DNA of 64,000 nt from Micromonospora sp. WMMD1155 (GCF_029581275.1 NZ_CP120742.1:5766501-5830500), one strand, 5' to 3'; positions 9,105 to 17,171 are shown, numbered from the stretch's first letter. Notes: generated by a model from the sequence alone, not told the origin. Translations and numbers: made by a program.

Positions 9105-9984
9105 GCCGCATCTCCCCAGCGATCCGCTTGATCATGTCAGTCGATTCTGCCTCGCCGAGGGCCAGCGCATCCAGCCCTCGCCAGACGCGTTGGTAGGCGG
9201 CCAACTCGTCAGGCTTGTCGAGGTAGAGCGCCCCGGTCAACGACTCGCTGTAGACCACGGACGGCTCCGGCGCTGCACGGCCTCCCTTGGTCGCCGGGAA
9301 GTCGAGGATCACGAAGGATCCCGCAACCGCTCCGGGCTGGGGCCCTGCTGCCAGTGGCAGCACCCGGACGCTGACGTTCGGTAGCTCGGACAGCTTGATG
9401 AGGTGGGCGAGCTGTTCGGTCATGACCGGCGAGCCGCCAACGCCACGGCGGAGTACCGCCTCAGACAGCATGGACTCAAGCCTGGGAGCTGCCGGCAACC
9501 GCCGCGTGAGCAACGCCTGCCGTTGAAGTCGGACCTGTACGGCCCGCTCGCGTTCCTCCTCGCTCAGCATCCCGCCGAGGCGGTAGAGCGCGCGGGCGTA
9601 CTCCTTGGTCTGCAGGAGGCCGGGGATGAGTGACTCGTCATAACGGCGCAGGTGGGCGGCGGCGGATTCCAGACCGACGTAGAGCTCGAACCAACTCGGC
9701 ACCGCGTCGCCGTACGCGTGCCACCAACCCTTCGACTTCGTCTCCACGGCCAGCCCGCGCATCGCCTCGGTCATCTCGGGCGACACCCCGTACAGCTCGC
9801 ACATGGCCTTGACGTCGAGCACTCGGACCGAGCCCTGGCCGCATTCGAGACGCCAGATCTTCTGCCGGCTGTATTCGAGGGCTTCGGCGGCGGCGTCGAG
9901 CGTCACCCCGGCCTCGTTGCGGAACTGCCGCAGCAGCCGTCCGAGTTGCCGGCGCGGCACTGTCGATCCGATGTCGTCGGGCAT
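9097..9984 (-). CDS. XRE-family regulator with DUF5753 ligand domain
   Basis: A 295-residue DNA-binding protein: N-terminal helix-turn-helix (about 10-65, LGRLLRQFRNEAGVTLDAAA then SRQKIWRLECGQGSV) followed by a DUF5753 domain (LIPGLLQTKEYARAL, RLQRQALL, and a C-terminal YSESLTGALYLD). ATG 9984 starts at the HTH boundary; the longer frame to 10035 runs through the palindromic promoter and is unlikely. It is the first gene of a two-gene operon with the DUF397 gene. The CTGCAAC-N8-GTTGCAG palindrome covering its own -10 box suggests negative autoregulation. Confidence 0.92.
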   Translation of the reverse strand: MPDDIGSTVPRRQLGRLLRQFRNEAGVTLDAAAEALEYSRQKIWRLECGQGSVRVLDVKAMCELYGVSPEMTEAMRGLAVETKSKGWWHAYGDAVPSWFELYVGLESAAAHLRRYDESLIPGLLQTKEYARALYRLGGMLSEEERERAVQVRLQRQALLTRRLPAAPRLESMLSEAVLRRGVGGSPVMTEQLAHLIKLSELPNVSVRVLPLAAGPQPGAVAGSFVILDFPATKGGRAAPEPSVVYSESLTGALYLDKPDELAAYQRVWRGLDALALGEAESTDMIKRIAGEMRHD

Positions 9985-10025
9985 CCGCACACTCCCTGGT
10001 TCCAGCACGCAACGCTGCGTGACCT

Positions 10026-10067
10026 GCTCCTGCAACTCCTACGGGTTGCAGCAAAGAAAGTCAATGC
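10026..10067 (-). promoter_or_regulatory. promoter with overlapping palindromic operator for the XRE/DUF397 operon
   Basis: On the minus strand TTGACT (10064-10059) is followed after 17 bases by TAGGAG (10041-10036), a good sigma-70-type pair placing the transcript start roughly 45 bases before the ATG at 9984. A palindrome CTGCAAC-N8-GTTGCAG (10030-10036 and 10045-10051) lies across the -10 box and spacer, where a bound protein would block transcription. A decayed copy of the whole block is at 2605-2646, which shows it is a unit. Binding by the XRE protein itself is inferred. Confidence 0.75.
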
Positions 10068-10131
10068 ACAACGGGGAAATTACGGTCTGGAATGTTGCGC
10101 TTCCACTGCGGACTGTCGCAGGCTGATCACA

Positions 10132-10170
10132 GCACGGTGGCCGTCCGGTCCCCCCGAACGGCCGCCGTGC
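10132..10170. other. GC-rich hairpin upstream of the DivIVA-like gene
   Basis: Arms GCACGGTGGCCGT (10132-10144) and ACGGCCGCCGTGC (10158-10170) pair over 13 positions with one G-T wobble and a 13-base loop. It lies between the divergent XRE promoter and the gene at 10210 and has no T tract, so it may be a leader structure rather than a terminator. Confidence 0.45.
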
Positions 10171-10209
10171 ATCCCCGAAGATCCCTGCGCGGCGGTAAGG
10201 CAGGCACCC

Positions 10210-10512
10210 ATGAACGCCAGAAACCAGCGATCAGACCAGTCGAGCGGTGGCGCGACCTACCGCTCCGCCGCGTACACCAGTCTGCTGCCGTGGCAGGTGC
10301 GTGAGCGCCGCTTCGCGCCGACCGGGCTCGGACGTCGCGGTCTGAACCCTGACGATGTGTACGCCTTCCTCGACCGGGTCGCCGTCGACATGGCCGCCGT
10401 CTACGCCGCTCTCGCCGAGAGTCGCCGCGAAACCGCACGGATCAAGGACGGGCTGCGCCGCTGGCAGACCGAGCAGGCCCGCGCCCGTAACGAGCGGGAC
10501 CAGGTCCGATGA
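10210..10512 (+). CDS. DivIVA-domain-like small protein
   Basis: A 100-residue protein. Residues about 35-60 (FAPTGLGRRGLNPDDVYAFL) match the N-terminal DivIVA pattern of a short positively charged segment followed by a helix with the D-V-x-x-F/Y-L core; the C-terminal 45 residues (AAVYAALAESRRETARIKDG) would form a short coiled coil. DivIVA proteins bind negatively curved membrane and organise polar growth, but this version is far shorter than Wag31, so it is a relative and not the growth-pole protein. It overlaps the next gene by 4 bp (ATGA) in a run of four small genes. Confidence 0.6.
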   Translation: MNARNQRSDQSSGGATYRSAAYTSLLPWQVRERRFAPTGLGRRGLNPDDVYAFLDRVAVDMAAVYAALAESRRETARIKDGLRRWQTEQARARNERDQVR

Positions 10513-10760
10513 GCCAGCGGTACGTCATCCATCTGCCCGTCGTCGCCACCGATCTGCCCGCCGCGCAACGCCTGGCCCGGGTCATCGGCCGGTGGATCCT
10601 GGTGCTGCCGATGGTGGACCCGGGGGAGACCACCGTCTCCGAGGAGGACCAGCAGTTCCTCCGTCACCGGGTCTTCTGCGATCTACGGCTGCCCAGCGGC
10701 CGGCGCTGCCTCCTGCGAGACAGCCACGACGGCGACTGCTCCCGCCGCTTGCGCCGATGA
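10509..10760 (+). CDS. small conserved-looking hypothetical protein
   Basis: An 83-residue protein I cannot name. It has a hydrophobic middle (LPAAQRLARVIGRWILVLPM), two cysteines (VFCDL and RRCLL) and an Arg-rich C-terminus. Its start overlaps the end of the DivIVA-like gene (ATGA) and its stop overlaps the next start (ATGA), so it is translated as part of a tight operon. No signal peptide or clear domain is visible. Confidence 0.65.
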   Translation: MSQRYVIHLPVVATDLPAAQRLARVIGRWILVLPMVDPGETTVSEEDQQFLRHRVFCDLRLPSGRRCLLRDSHDGDCSRRLRR

Positions 10761-10909
10761 CAGGTGCGAAGAGTCGAGTACGGCGCGTTGCCGCTGGCGG
10801 CGACATCGAGAAGGCGAGAGCCGCGATGGCCCGCAATCCGTTCCTGACCGAGGCCGCGCAGGAGCGGGCGCGGGATGTCTTCCGCCACCACAAGAGCTAC
10901 CGGGGGTAA
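10757..10909 (+). CDS. small basic hypothetical protein
   Basis: A 50-residue Arg/Lys-rich protein ending in RARDVFRHHKSYRG. ATG 10757 overlaps the TGA of the preceding gene, which is the main reason to accept so short a gene; the longer frame from 10355 is out of register with the real genes before it. Function unknown. It is third in the four-gene cluster 10210-11380. Confidence 0.5.
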   Translation: MTGAKSRVRRVAAGGDIEKARAAMARNPFLTEAAQERARDVFRHHKSYRG

Positions 10910-11380
10910 GTGTTGCGCTATCAGATCCACTTCGATAAGGAACTGCCCGCAGCTGCCCTCCGGCGGTTCCTCAATGAGGATTACGGCATCTCACCTGATG
11001 CCGTCTACATCGGTCGGATCGAAGACCGAGCGGTCGACGACCTGCGGCCGGTCGTCATGGTCAATCCCTCGGACGAGGACGAGGGATTCGGCTGGATCCT
11101 GACCGGGGACACCGAACTCGCCGATGCCACTGGGCAAGGGGAGCGTGAGCTGGCGGCCACGCTCGCCCGAACCTTCGGGGTGCGGGCGCTGGTCGACGAC
11201 GGCAGCATTCACCCCGACCGGTGGTTGCTGGTCAGCACCGACGGCAGCAGTGGTCGTGTCGTCATCGACCAGGACGCCGCAGCCGACGGGGACCTGCGGG
11301 TGGTGCACGCCCTCGAACCCATCAGCGGTGAGCCGCACCTCGCCGTCGTACCGCCACCGGACTGGGCGCGTGACTGGTGA
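10910..11380 (+). CDS. hypothetical protein, last gene of the DivIVA-like cluster
   Basis: A 156-residue acidic soluble protein starting with GTG directly after the TAA of the preceding gene. The N-terminus (MLRYQIHFDKELPAAALRRF) begins with a beta strand and a helix, then a Y-x-G-R-I strand follows; I recognise no family. Location and spacing indicate co-transcription with the three small genes before it. No signal peptide or membrane segment is seen. Confidence 0.65.
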   Translation: MLRYQIHFDKELPAAALRRFLNEDYGISPDAVYIGRIEDRAVDDLRPVVMVNPSDEDEGFGWILTGDTELADATGQGERELAATLARTFGVRALVDDGSIHPDRWLLVSTDGSSGRVVIDQDAAADGDLRVVHALEPISGEPHLAVVPPPDWARDW

Positions 11381-11602
11381 CCGACGGCGAAGGTGTGGAT
11401 GAGTCCTGCAGCTAGCGCGGTGGTGGTGAAACCACCCCTCCCGATTCGCCCGATCGGGATGAGGCACGGTCACCCCCGGTTCCGACAGGCTGTCGAGGTA
11501 CCGGCACGGTGCGTTCCGCACCGAACCGAAACGCGGCGCATCGAGGCCAGGGGAGTGCCTAACTGTCGGTTCGACGGCGATCGGGCCGGAGAGGAGCATC
11601 AG

Positions 11603-12019
11603 GTGGAATACGACGATTTCATCAACGCAGTGGCAACGCGGGCGAAGGTGTCGACCGATCAGGCGGCGACGCTCAGCCGCGCGACGTTGGAGACGTTGGC
11701 GGATCGGATCAGCGCCGGCCAGGCTGAGGACCTTGCCTATCAGCTTCCCGACGGGCTCGACGATCACCTGCGCAAACCGCCACCGCACCGAAGGCAGGAA
11801 CAGGCCCAGCCGTTCGGGCTCGACGAGTTCGTGCGGCGGGTGGCGGACCATCCGGCCATCGACCGCGCGGTCGCCGGTACCGGAGTCCGCGCGGTGCTCA
11901 CCACATTGCGTGAGGCTGTTTCCCGTGACGAGTTCGAGGACGCGATGGCCCAGCTTCCGAAGGAGTTCCGGCAGGTGGTCGAACCGGTGGGTGCCGGTGG
12001 CCGGCAGCGCCTCGCGTAG
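11603..12019 (+). CDS. DUF2267 protein
   Basis: A 138-residue protein built of two similar halves, the DUF2267 pattern: YDDFINAVATRAKVSTDQAA with LSRATLETLADRIS and AEDLAYQLPDGL, repeated as LDEFVRRVADHPAIDRAVA with VLTTLREAVS and DAMAQLPKEF. The family is cytoplasmic and of unknown function, often near stress genes. GTG 11603 was chosen because GAGGAG precedes it and it begins at the family's usual N-terminus; the frame upstream to 11393 is not conserved-looking. The 222 bp before it contain nothing I recognise. Confidence 0.8.
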   Translation: MEYDDFINAVATRAKVSTDQAATLSRATLETLADRISAGQAEDLAYQLPDGLDDHLRKPPPHRRQEQAQPFGLDEFVRRVADHPAIDRAVAGTGVRAVLTTLREAVSRDEFEDAMAQLPKEFRQVVEPVGAGGRQRLA

Positions 12020-12036
12020 CACGGCGCGGCCAACGC

Positions 12037-12168
12037 ATGGACGAGGAGCGGCTCGGCTACCGGCGACGCACCGAGAAGATCGACAAGCTGCTTCGGTACG
12101 GGCTGCACGCCGCCGTGACCAGCGGTCGCCTCCGCTTCGACTCGGAGGGTCGCCTCACCCGAGGCTGA
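12037..12168 (+). CDS. short unidentified reading frame
   Basis: A 43-codon frame just downstream of the DUF2267 gene encoding a charged peptide (DEERLGYRRRTEKIDKLLRY at its N-terminal part). Composition is protein-like with an amphipathic helix, but there is no strong ribosome site and no family match. It could be a remnant of a longer gene. Confidence 0.3.
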   Translation: MDEERLGYRRRTEKIDKLLRYGLHAAVTSGRLRFDSEGRLTRG

Positions 12169-12288
12169 CGATCGACCCTCAGGTCGTCGCGGCGCTCCCT
12201 GCCGGGCTGAGCAAAAGCCACTCGACGCTCAACCGGGGTGGCCTCTGGTTCGTCCAAGATACTGGAGGCACCATCGAGGGGACCTGTC

Positions 12289-12801
12289 GTGGCCAGCTGG
12301 GAACGAGTGTTGACGGATCTCGTCAACACCAGGGGTGTGGCGTTGAAACGCTACGCCTACCTGCTGTGCGGTGACGACGGCGATGCCGAAGACCTGGTGC
12401 AGGACGCGTTGGTGCGGGCGTTCACTTTTCGACGCCGCGACGAGATCGAGAACCCCGAGCAGTACGTCCGCAGGACCGTGCTCAATCTCTATCTCGACCG
12501 GGTCCGTCGGCGTGGTGTGTGGCGGCGGGTGATGCCGCTCGCGGTCGCACCGGACTGGGTCGACGATGACTCGGTTGCCGCTGACGCCCGCTACGACCTT
12601 CGGACGGCGCTCCTGGCGCTAGCTCCCCAACAACGAGCCTGCGTCGTCCTCTACTACCACGTGGACCTGCCCATTCCAGAGATCGCCGCACAACTCGGCT
12701 GCGCGGTCGGCACTGTGAAACGCCACCTGCACGACGCTCGACGCCGCCTGGCCAGGCTCCTGCACGACGACACCAGGGAGGACGATCGTGCCGTCCGATG
12801 A
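12289..12801 (+). CDS. SigE-family ECF RNA polymerase sigma factor
   Basis: A 170-residue ECF sigma factor of the actinobacterial SigE (SACE/SCO-type) group. Region 2 is about 15-75 (YLLCGDDGDAEDLVQDALVR), and region 4 about 105-160 (LALAPQQRACVVLYYHVDLP followed by IPEIAAQLGCAVGTVKRHLH). GTG 12289, with GAGGGG upstream, gives the family's usual MxSWERVL N-terminus. It overlaps the following membrane-protein gene by 14 bp, a typical sigma/anti-sigma layout. The promoter it recognises cannot be told from the sequence. Confidence 0.9.
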   Translation: MASWERVLTDLVNTRGVALKRYAYLLCGDDGDAEDLVQDALVRAFTFRRRDEIENPEQYVRRTVLNLYLDRVRRRGVWRRVMPLAVAPDWVDDDSVAADARYDLRTALLALAPQQRACVVLYYHVDLPIPEIAAQLGCAVGTVKRHLHDARRRLARLLHDDTREDDRAVR

Positions 12802-13549
12802 TCGTCTCTTACGGGAGGGTCTGGAGTCCCTGGCAGACCGGGCGGGTCCGCCATCGTTCGCCAGCGACCGCGTGCTCGCGCGGGTGAGACGGCGGCGCGG
12901 TCTCCTGGTGGCGGGCACCGGCGCGGCCTCGATCATGGCTGTCTCACTGGTGACGGCCGCCATCGCCGGGATGGTCGGCGGCGGGGCTCCGACAATCGAT
13001 CCTGGCGCCACGCCGGGGCCATCGACTGGGCCCACCGCCAGCACCGCAGAGCCCACGGTGTACGTCTGTGGCGACCGTTTCGACCAACCCGTCACCCGGT
13101 CGGAAGGCGTCCTTTCGGCGGAGCTGTCGTCGGTCGCCAAGGTGAACGAAGACACCGGACCAGCACTCACCGTGACGTTCGCCGCGACCCGTGCGGTTCA
13201 GGTGGCCTCCAGCCCGCCGGCGTACCTCCAGGTCCTCTACCTGAAGGACGACGTCATCGTCGGCGGTGGGCCGATGGTCAACAGGCCAGGCGACACCAGG
13301 GCCCAGGCGGTCGACGCGATCCGCGACGGGTTCGATCTCGCTCCGGGCAGACCTCACACGCAGGACCTGGGGCCGCGAGAGATGTTGTGCCCATCATCGA
13401 CCTGGCCCGATGTCTGGGCCGCGCCCGATCGCTACCAGGTCGCGTTGGTGCTCGGCCCGGTCGAGGACCACGGGGAGGAGGTCGTCCTCAGGGTGCCGCT
13501 CCCGCCCGGAGCCGCCTCGCTGGTGGTGAAAGCGTCGCTGCCGAGATGA
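12788..13549 (+). CDS. single-pass membrane protein, probable partner or anti-sigma factor of the SigE-type sigma
   Basis: A 253-residue protein with a 35-residue cytoplasmic N-terminus (LLREGLESLADRAGPPSFAS), one membrane helix (about 38-62, VAGTGAASIMAVSLVTAAIA), and a Thr/Pro-rich linker leading to an extracytoplasmic domain with two cysteines (YVCGDRF and REMLCPSS). The translational overlap with the sigma gene makes an anti-sigma or signal-input role likely. There is no zinc-binding HxxxCxxC motif, so it is not a ZAS-type anti-sigma factor; the assignment rests on context. Confidence 0.7.
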   Translation: MPSDDRLLREGLESLADRAGPPSFASDRVLARVRRRRGLLVAGTGAASIMAVSLVTAAIAGMVGGGAPTIDPGATPGPSTGPTASTAEPTVYVCGDRFDQPVTRSEGVLSAELSSVAKVNEDTGPALTVTFAATRAVQVASSPPAYLQVLYLKDDVIVGGGPMVNRPGDTRAQAVDAIRDGFDLAPGRPHTQDLGPREMLCPSSTWPDVWAAPDRYQVALVLGPVEDHGEEVVLRVPLPPGAASLVVKASLPR

Positions 13550-13552
13550 ACG

Positions 13553-13600
13553 CCGCTCACCCCGCGCAGCCCCTACCGCAGGGCCCCACGGGGTGAGCGG
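13553..13600. terminator. bidirectional hairpin terminator
   Basis: A perfect 12-bp stem (CCGCTCACCCCG at 13553-13564 with CGGGGTGAGCGG at 13589-13600) and a 24-base loop, placed between the convergent membrane-protein gene and the S1 protease gene. There is no T run, as is usual in high-GC actinomycetes. Confidence 0.7.
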
Positions 13601-13610
13601 CGCCGTGGAG

Positions 13611-14846
13611 TCAGGGTGCGAGCGACATTCCGAGTGTGTTGAAGATGGCCGGCGCTTCGGTCCATCTCGCATTCGAGCCGCCACACTGGCTGATGATCCC
13701 GCGAGCCTGACGAACATTGGATCGGATGTTGAACACGAGTCCTCCGCTGTCGCCGAGCAGGCAGGCCGCGAGGCCGTCGCGCTGCACCGCCTCGACTCCG
13801 CCGTGGGTGACACCGTTGGACCCCACCCAGGTGAGCCAACCGCTGGTCACCTGGATGCCGCAGACCACACCCGATCGGTAGCCGGTCTGGCAGGCCCAGT
13901 CTCCGGTGTAGGAAAGAGCGGATCCGACCACGTCGTTGACCACGAAATTGGGTGACTTGCCGTCCCACGTCCGGCTCGCCGTCGTTCCGGTGGACGACGT
14001 GTCGATCGCCACCGCGTCGTAGTAGTCGGAACGTGTGGTGGTGACGCCTATCCTGTTACGTCCGCCGTTCTCCCACCCGGTGTAGACCGTCGCATTGTTG
14101 CCGTAGCAGTGCGCAGCGGTGATCAGGAATGATCTCCCGTCGGAGTTCCGGCGAGCGGGCAGACCGGATGAGCAGTTGAAGCCGGCGCTCTGCGTGGTCC
14201 CCGATCCGCTCAGGGCCGCCCCGGAGATCCATTGCGGGCTGTCCCGCCGGCGCGACGCGTCGGCCATCGCGGGAGCCGCCTCGACGATTGTGGGAACACC
14301 GACGAGGTCGGCGACCGGTCGCCGAGCGACAGCGGACGGCGTCAACGCCTCCGCGGCACGGGCGAGATCACGGGCCCGAACTCGTAGACCACTCCCGTCT
14401 GCGGGGACCATCACGCTCTCGATGGACAGGTCCGATCGCCGCTGTTCGTTGATGAGCCGTTCACTTGCCAGCTTCAACTCGCTGAGGGTGTGTCCACCCT
14501 GCCTCAGCTCGATCCGGTCGGCTTCGATCGTCGGGTCGGTCCTGCGCACGGCGGCAAGGAAGCCTTTCGCCGCCCCGAGATCGGTCAGATAGATCTTGAC
14601 CGTGCCCGTCGGCCCGTCAAGCTCCAGCCCGGAGAAGATGTCGCTGTGCGAGGCGGTGCCCACCGCAGCGGCCGCATTCGCGATCTCCCGTAGCGGCTGG
14701 AGCAGAAGGCCCTGCTCCGCGGGTGACATCGCCGCGATCTGCTGGTTCGTCAACCGAGGCGGGTCGGCCGCCGCTGGACTGCTCGACACTGCCGCCGTCA
14801 CCATCACGGTCACCGCGATGACGGCAGCCCCCCGCTTTCTGGCCAT
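13611..14846 (-). CDS. secreted streptogrisin-like S1 serine protease with alpha-lytic-type prodomain
   Basis: A 411-residue exported protease. A signal peptide (about 1-27, with VIAVTVMVTAAV ending in PAAA) is followed by a prodomain of about 180 residues with the streptogrisin pattern, then a chymotrypsin-fold domain. The triad is visible: His in LITAAHCYGN, Asp in YYDAVAIDTS and Ser in CLLGDSGGLVF; the paired cysteines of this family are present. Start ATG 14846 lies at the signal peptide; the longer frame to 14963 adds a non-signal extension. It is divergent from ltrA (227 bp apart) and ends at a shared terminator. Confidence 0.9.
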   Translation of the reverse strand: MARKRGAAVIAVTVMVTAAVSSSPAAADPPRLTNQQIAAMSPAEQGLLLQPLREIANAAAAVGTASHSDIFSGLELDGPTGTVKIYLTDLGAAKGFLAAVRRTDPTIEADRIELRQGGHTLSELKLASERLINEQRRSDLSIESVMVPADGSGLRVRARDLARAAEALTPSAVARRPVADLVGVPTIVEAAPAMADASRRRDSPQWISGAALSGSGTTQSAGFNCSSGLPARRNSDGRSFLITAAHCYGNNATVYTGWENGGRNRIGVTTTRSDYYDAVAIDTSSTGTTASRTWDGKSPNFVVNDVVGSALSYTGDWACQTGYRSGVVCGIQVTSGWLTWVGSNGVTHGGVEAVQRDGLAACLLGDSGGLVFNIRSNVRQARGIISQCGGSNARWTEAPAIFNTLGMSLAP

Positions 14847-15073
14847 CCGAGCCCTCCTCGTATCGAGTTGAAGAGCCCAGAGCCTATTGATCCCGGACGG
14901 ACTTCGATGTCCCGATCCGGCTGACGGGTACAAGAGACGAACGGTACGAATTCCTGGGAGCACCGCCTGCCGACGGTCGGTCCGTCTCGTCGTAGCGGGT
15001 GCGTCCTGTGGTCCCGACGCAACCCCTCGCAGGTCGATTCGTTGGTGCGACGAGGGGCGGACTGAGGAGGACG

Positions 15074-16309
15074 ATGACGGCGGGACCTGGTGCCAGGCTG
15101 CTGCGCCCGCCGACGAGTTCGGGTCGAGCCACGTTCCTGGAGTTGTTCTTCGACCTGGCCTTCGTGGTGGCCCTCACCCAGGTCTCGCGACGGTTCGCCG
15201 AGCAGGGCGACGAAACCGGCTGGGCGCTCGTGAGCGGCTTCGGCCGTACCCTGCTGCTCTTCTTGGCGCTCTGGCTGGTCTGGTCGCACACCGCGTGGAT
15301 CACCAGCCGCTACGAGCCGGAGCGGTCCATCATCCAGGCCGTCGTGGTCGGGACCATGTTCGCCGGCCTGGTGATGGCGGTGACGCTGCCCCGCGCGATG
15401 GAGGAGCGGGCGCTGCCGTTCGCGGTCGCGTACCTGTCGGTCATGGTGGTGCGGCCGTTGGTGATCGCCGTCGCGCTGCGTGGCCATCCGCGACGGCTGG
15501 TGCCCTTCCGGCTCGCCATCTGGGCTACGGCGAGCACGCCGATGTGGCTGGCCGGGGCCCTGGGCCCGGACCGACTTCTCCCGGCGTGGTGGGCTGTCGC
15601 TCTCGGCGTCGACTACCTCGCCTGGATTCTGGGCTGGCCCCTGCCGAAGCTCGGGGCCTCGGCGGTGGGCCGCTGGCGGATCGCCGGGGTGCATCTCGCC
15701 GACCGCTACCAGCAGATGATTCTCATCGCCCTCGGTGAGTCGATCCTGCTCATCGGCATCGTCTTCGGCGGCGCTGACTACTCCGCCGAGCGGGCGGCGG
15801 CCTTCGCCGTCGCGTTCGTCACCAGCGCCCTGCTCTGGCGGATCTACTTCTACCGGGCCGGTCTGCTGCTGCCCGACGCGCTGAGTCACGCGGGTATGCC
15901 CGGCCGGTTGGGCACGGCGTCGGAACGTACGCATCTGCTGCTCGTGCTCAGCGTGCTCGTCACGGCTGTCGGTTACGAGCTGGTGATCGACCATCCGTAC
16001 GGGTCGCCGCGGCCGAGTTGGCTGCTGTTCGTGGTGGGTGGTCCGGCGCTCTTCCTCGTGGCCCGGATGCGGCTGGAGTACGAGATCTTCGGCCGGGTCT
16101 CCCGAGCCCTGGTGATCGGCCTGGCGGCTCTGCTGCTGTTCACGCCGGCGCTGTTCCGCTGGACGTCGATGGCCGGGCTGTCCGTGGTGGCCGGTGTGTT
16201 GGCCCTGGTCGCGCTGCTCGACGCGCTGCGCAGTCGAGGTCGTGCGCCGCAGGTGCCCGCCCCACCGGTCGGGCGGGAGCCGTCCGACCGGGACGACTCC
16301 GAGGCGTGA
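15074..16309 (+). CDS. LtrA-family (low temperature requirement A) membrane protein
   Basis: A 411-residue polytopic membrane protein with about ten hydrophobic helices. The family signatures FLELFFDLAFVVALTQ near residue 25 and YQQMILIALGESILLIG near residue 215 are both present. LtrA proteins were named for growth of Listeria at low temperature; their biochemical role is unknown. ATG 15074 has GAGGAGG immediately upstream. The N-terminal extension to 14999 is not supported. It is transcribed away from the protease gene, and converges on tetR with a palindrome between them. Confidence 0.88.
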   Translation: MTAGPGARLLRPPTSSGRATFLELFFDLAFVVALTQVSRRFAEQGDETGWALVSGFGRTLLLFLALWLVWSHTAWITSRYEPERSIIQAVVVGTMFAGLVMAVTLPRAMEERALPFAVAYLSVMVVRPLVIAVALRGHPRRLVPFRLAIWATASTPMWLAGALGPDRLLPAWWAVALGVDYLAWILGWPLPKLGASAVGRWRIAGVHLADRYQQMILIALGESILLIGIVFGGADYSAERAAAFAVAFVTSALLWRIYFYRAGLLLPDALSHAGMPGRLGTASERTHLLLVLSVLVTAVGYELVIDHPYGSPRPSWLLFVVGGPALFLVARMRLEYEIFGRVSRALVIGLAALLLFTPALFRWTSMAGLSVVAGVLALVALLDALRSRGRAPQVPAPPVGREPSDRDDSEA

Positions 16310-16439
16310 CCAGGCGGGTAGGCCGCAAACCGGCCGAACCCCGTGAAACGCGCCCTAGACGGGTAAGTCCTGACCCTGGCTCAGATGTGGGCGGCCGGCG
16401 GTGACCATCGGTCACCTCTGCGGGGGCGGGTGCGGTGGC

Positions 16440-16487
16440 GACCGATATACCTCTGAGTCATAAATATGACTCAGAGGTATACCGGTC
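16440..16487. repeat. 48-bp near-perfect AT-rich palindrome
   Basis: The inner 36 bp are two perfect 17-bp arms (16446-16462 TATACCTCTGAGTCATA and 16465-16481) around an AA centre. After one mismatch the symmetry continues five more bases each side (GACCG at 16440-16444, CGGTC at 16483-16487), giving 24-bp arms. It lies in the 3'-3' gap between ltrA and tetR and is strikingly AT-rich for this DNA. It could be an operator, a cruciform-forming terminator or the scar of a mobile element. Confidence 0.9.
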
Positions 16488-16539
16488 AATGGCACATCGC
16501 CCTGGCGGGCCGGCCGAGGCGGATCGCGGGCGCCCTTCG

Positions 16540-17148
16540 CTAGCGGTCGGTCTCGGCCGACTGGCGCTCGATGTTGATCCGGAGGAGACCTTCCACCCCG
16601 CGGAGGAAGGTCTCGGACACCAGGGCGGGGTTGAACAGGCATCCGGCGGCCATGGCGCCGTCGCGGAGCATGACGAAATGCCGCGCGGCGGGGTCGGCGG
16701 TCTCCTCGTGGACCTGCGCCATCAGCATGGTGAGCGTGTCCAGGAACCACTGCCGGTGGGCGATGATCTCCTGGTGCACGGGATGACCGGTGTCGGGATA
16801 CTCGGCTGCGGCGTTCAGGAAGGCGCATCCGCGGAACGCGGGGGACTGGACGTTCTGGGCGATGGCGCCGGCGATGCCGAGGAGTGAGTCGACCGGCCCG
16901 GGGTTGGCGGCGATCGCCGCGTCGACCAGTCCACGCTCCAGGACGTGGATCTCCCGCAGGTAGGCCAGGATGAGGTCGTCCTTGCTCGGGAAGTGCCGGT
17001 AGAAGGTGGCCCGGGTCACCTGCGCCTCGGCGATGATCCGGTCGACGCCGACGGAGTGGATCCCTTCGGCATAGAAGAGCCGCATCGCCGTGGTGAGGAG
17101 CCGGAGTCGCGCGGCAGAGGGCCGGGCGTCGGGTTCGGTGCGCGCCAT
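16540..17148 (-). CDS. TetR-family transcriptional regulator
   Basis: A 202-residue repressor: the N-terminal TetR HTH (about 13-60) reads LLTTAMRLFYAEGIHSVGVD then IIAEAQVTRATFYRHFPSKD, followed by an all-helical ligand domain (FRGCAFLNAAAEYPD, ETFLRGVEGLL). Start is ATG 17148 or, nine bases earlier, ATG 17157; the latter overlaps a TTCTA/TAGAA dyad. It is divergent from the TAXI lipoprotein gene at 17243 and probably controls itself and perhaps that gene. The inducer is unknown. Confidence 0.9.
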   Translation of the reverse strand: MARTEPDARPSAARLRLLTTAMRLFYAEGIHSVGVDRIIAEAQVTRATFYRHFPSKDDLILAYLREIHVLERGLVDAAIAANPGPVDSLLGIAGAIAQNVQSPAFRGCAFLNAAAEYPDTGHPVHQEIIAHRQWFLDTLTMLMAQVHEETADPAARHFVMLRDGAMAAGCLFNPALVSETFLRGVEGLLRINIERQSAETDR

Positions 17149-17156
17149 ACCCACCA

Positions 17157-17171
17157 TTCTAGCGGATAGAA
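17157..17171. promoter_or_regulatory. candidate TetR operator
   Basis: An inverted repeat TTCTA-GCGGA-TAGAA lies directly at the 5' end of tetR in the 94-bp gap to the divergent TAXI gene. Position and symmetry suit an autorepressor site, but the arms are only five bases long. Confidence 0.4.

Noticed and set aside
14999..15073. Longer N-terminus for LtrA
   Set aside because: The upstream codons lack a ribosome site and family similarity, while ATG 15074 has GAGGAGG directly upstream.
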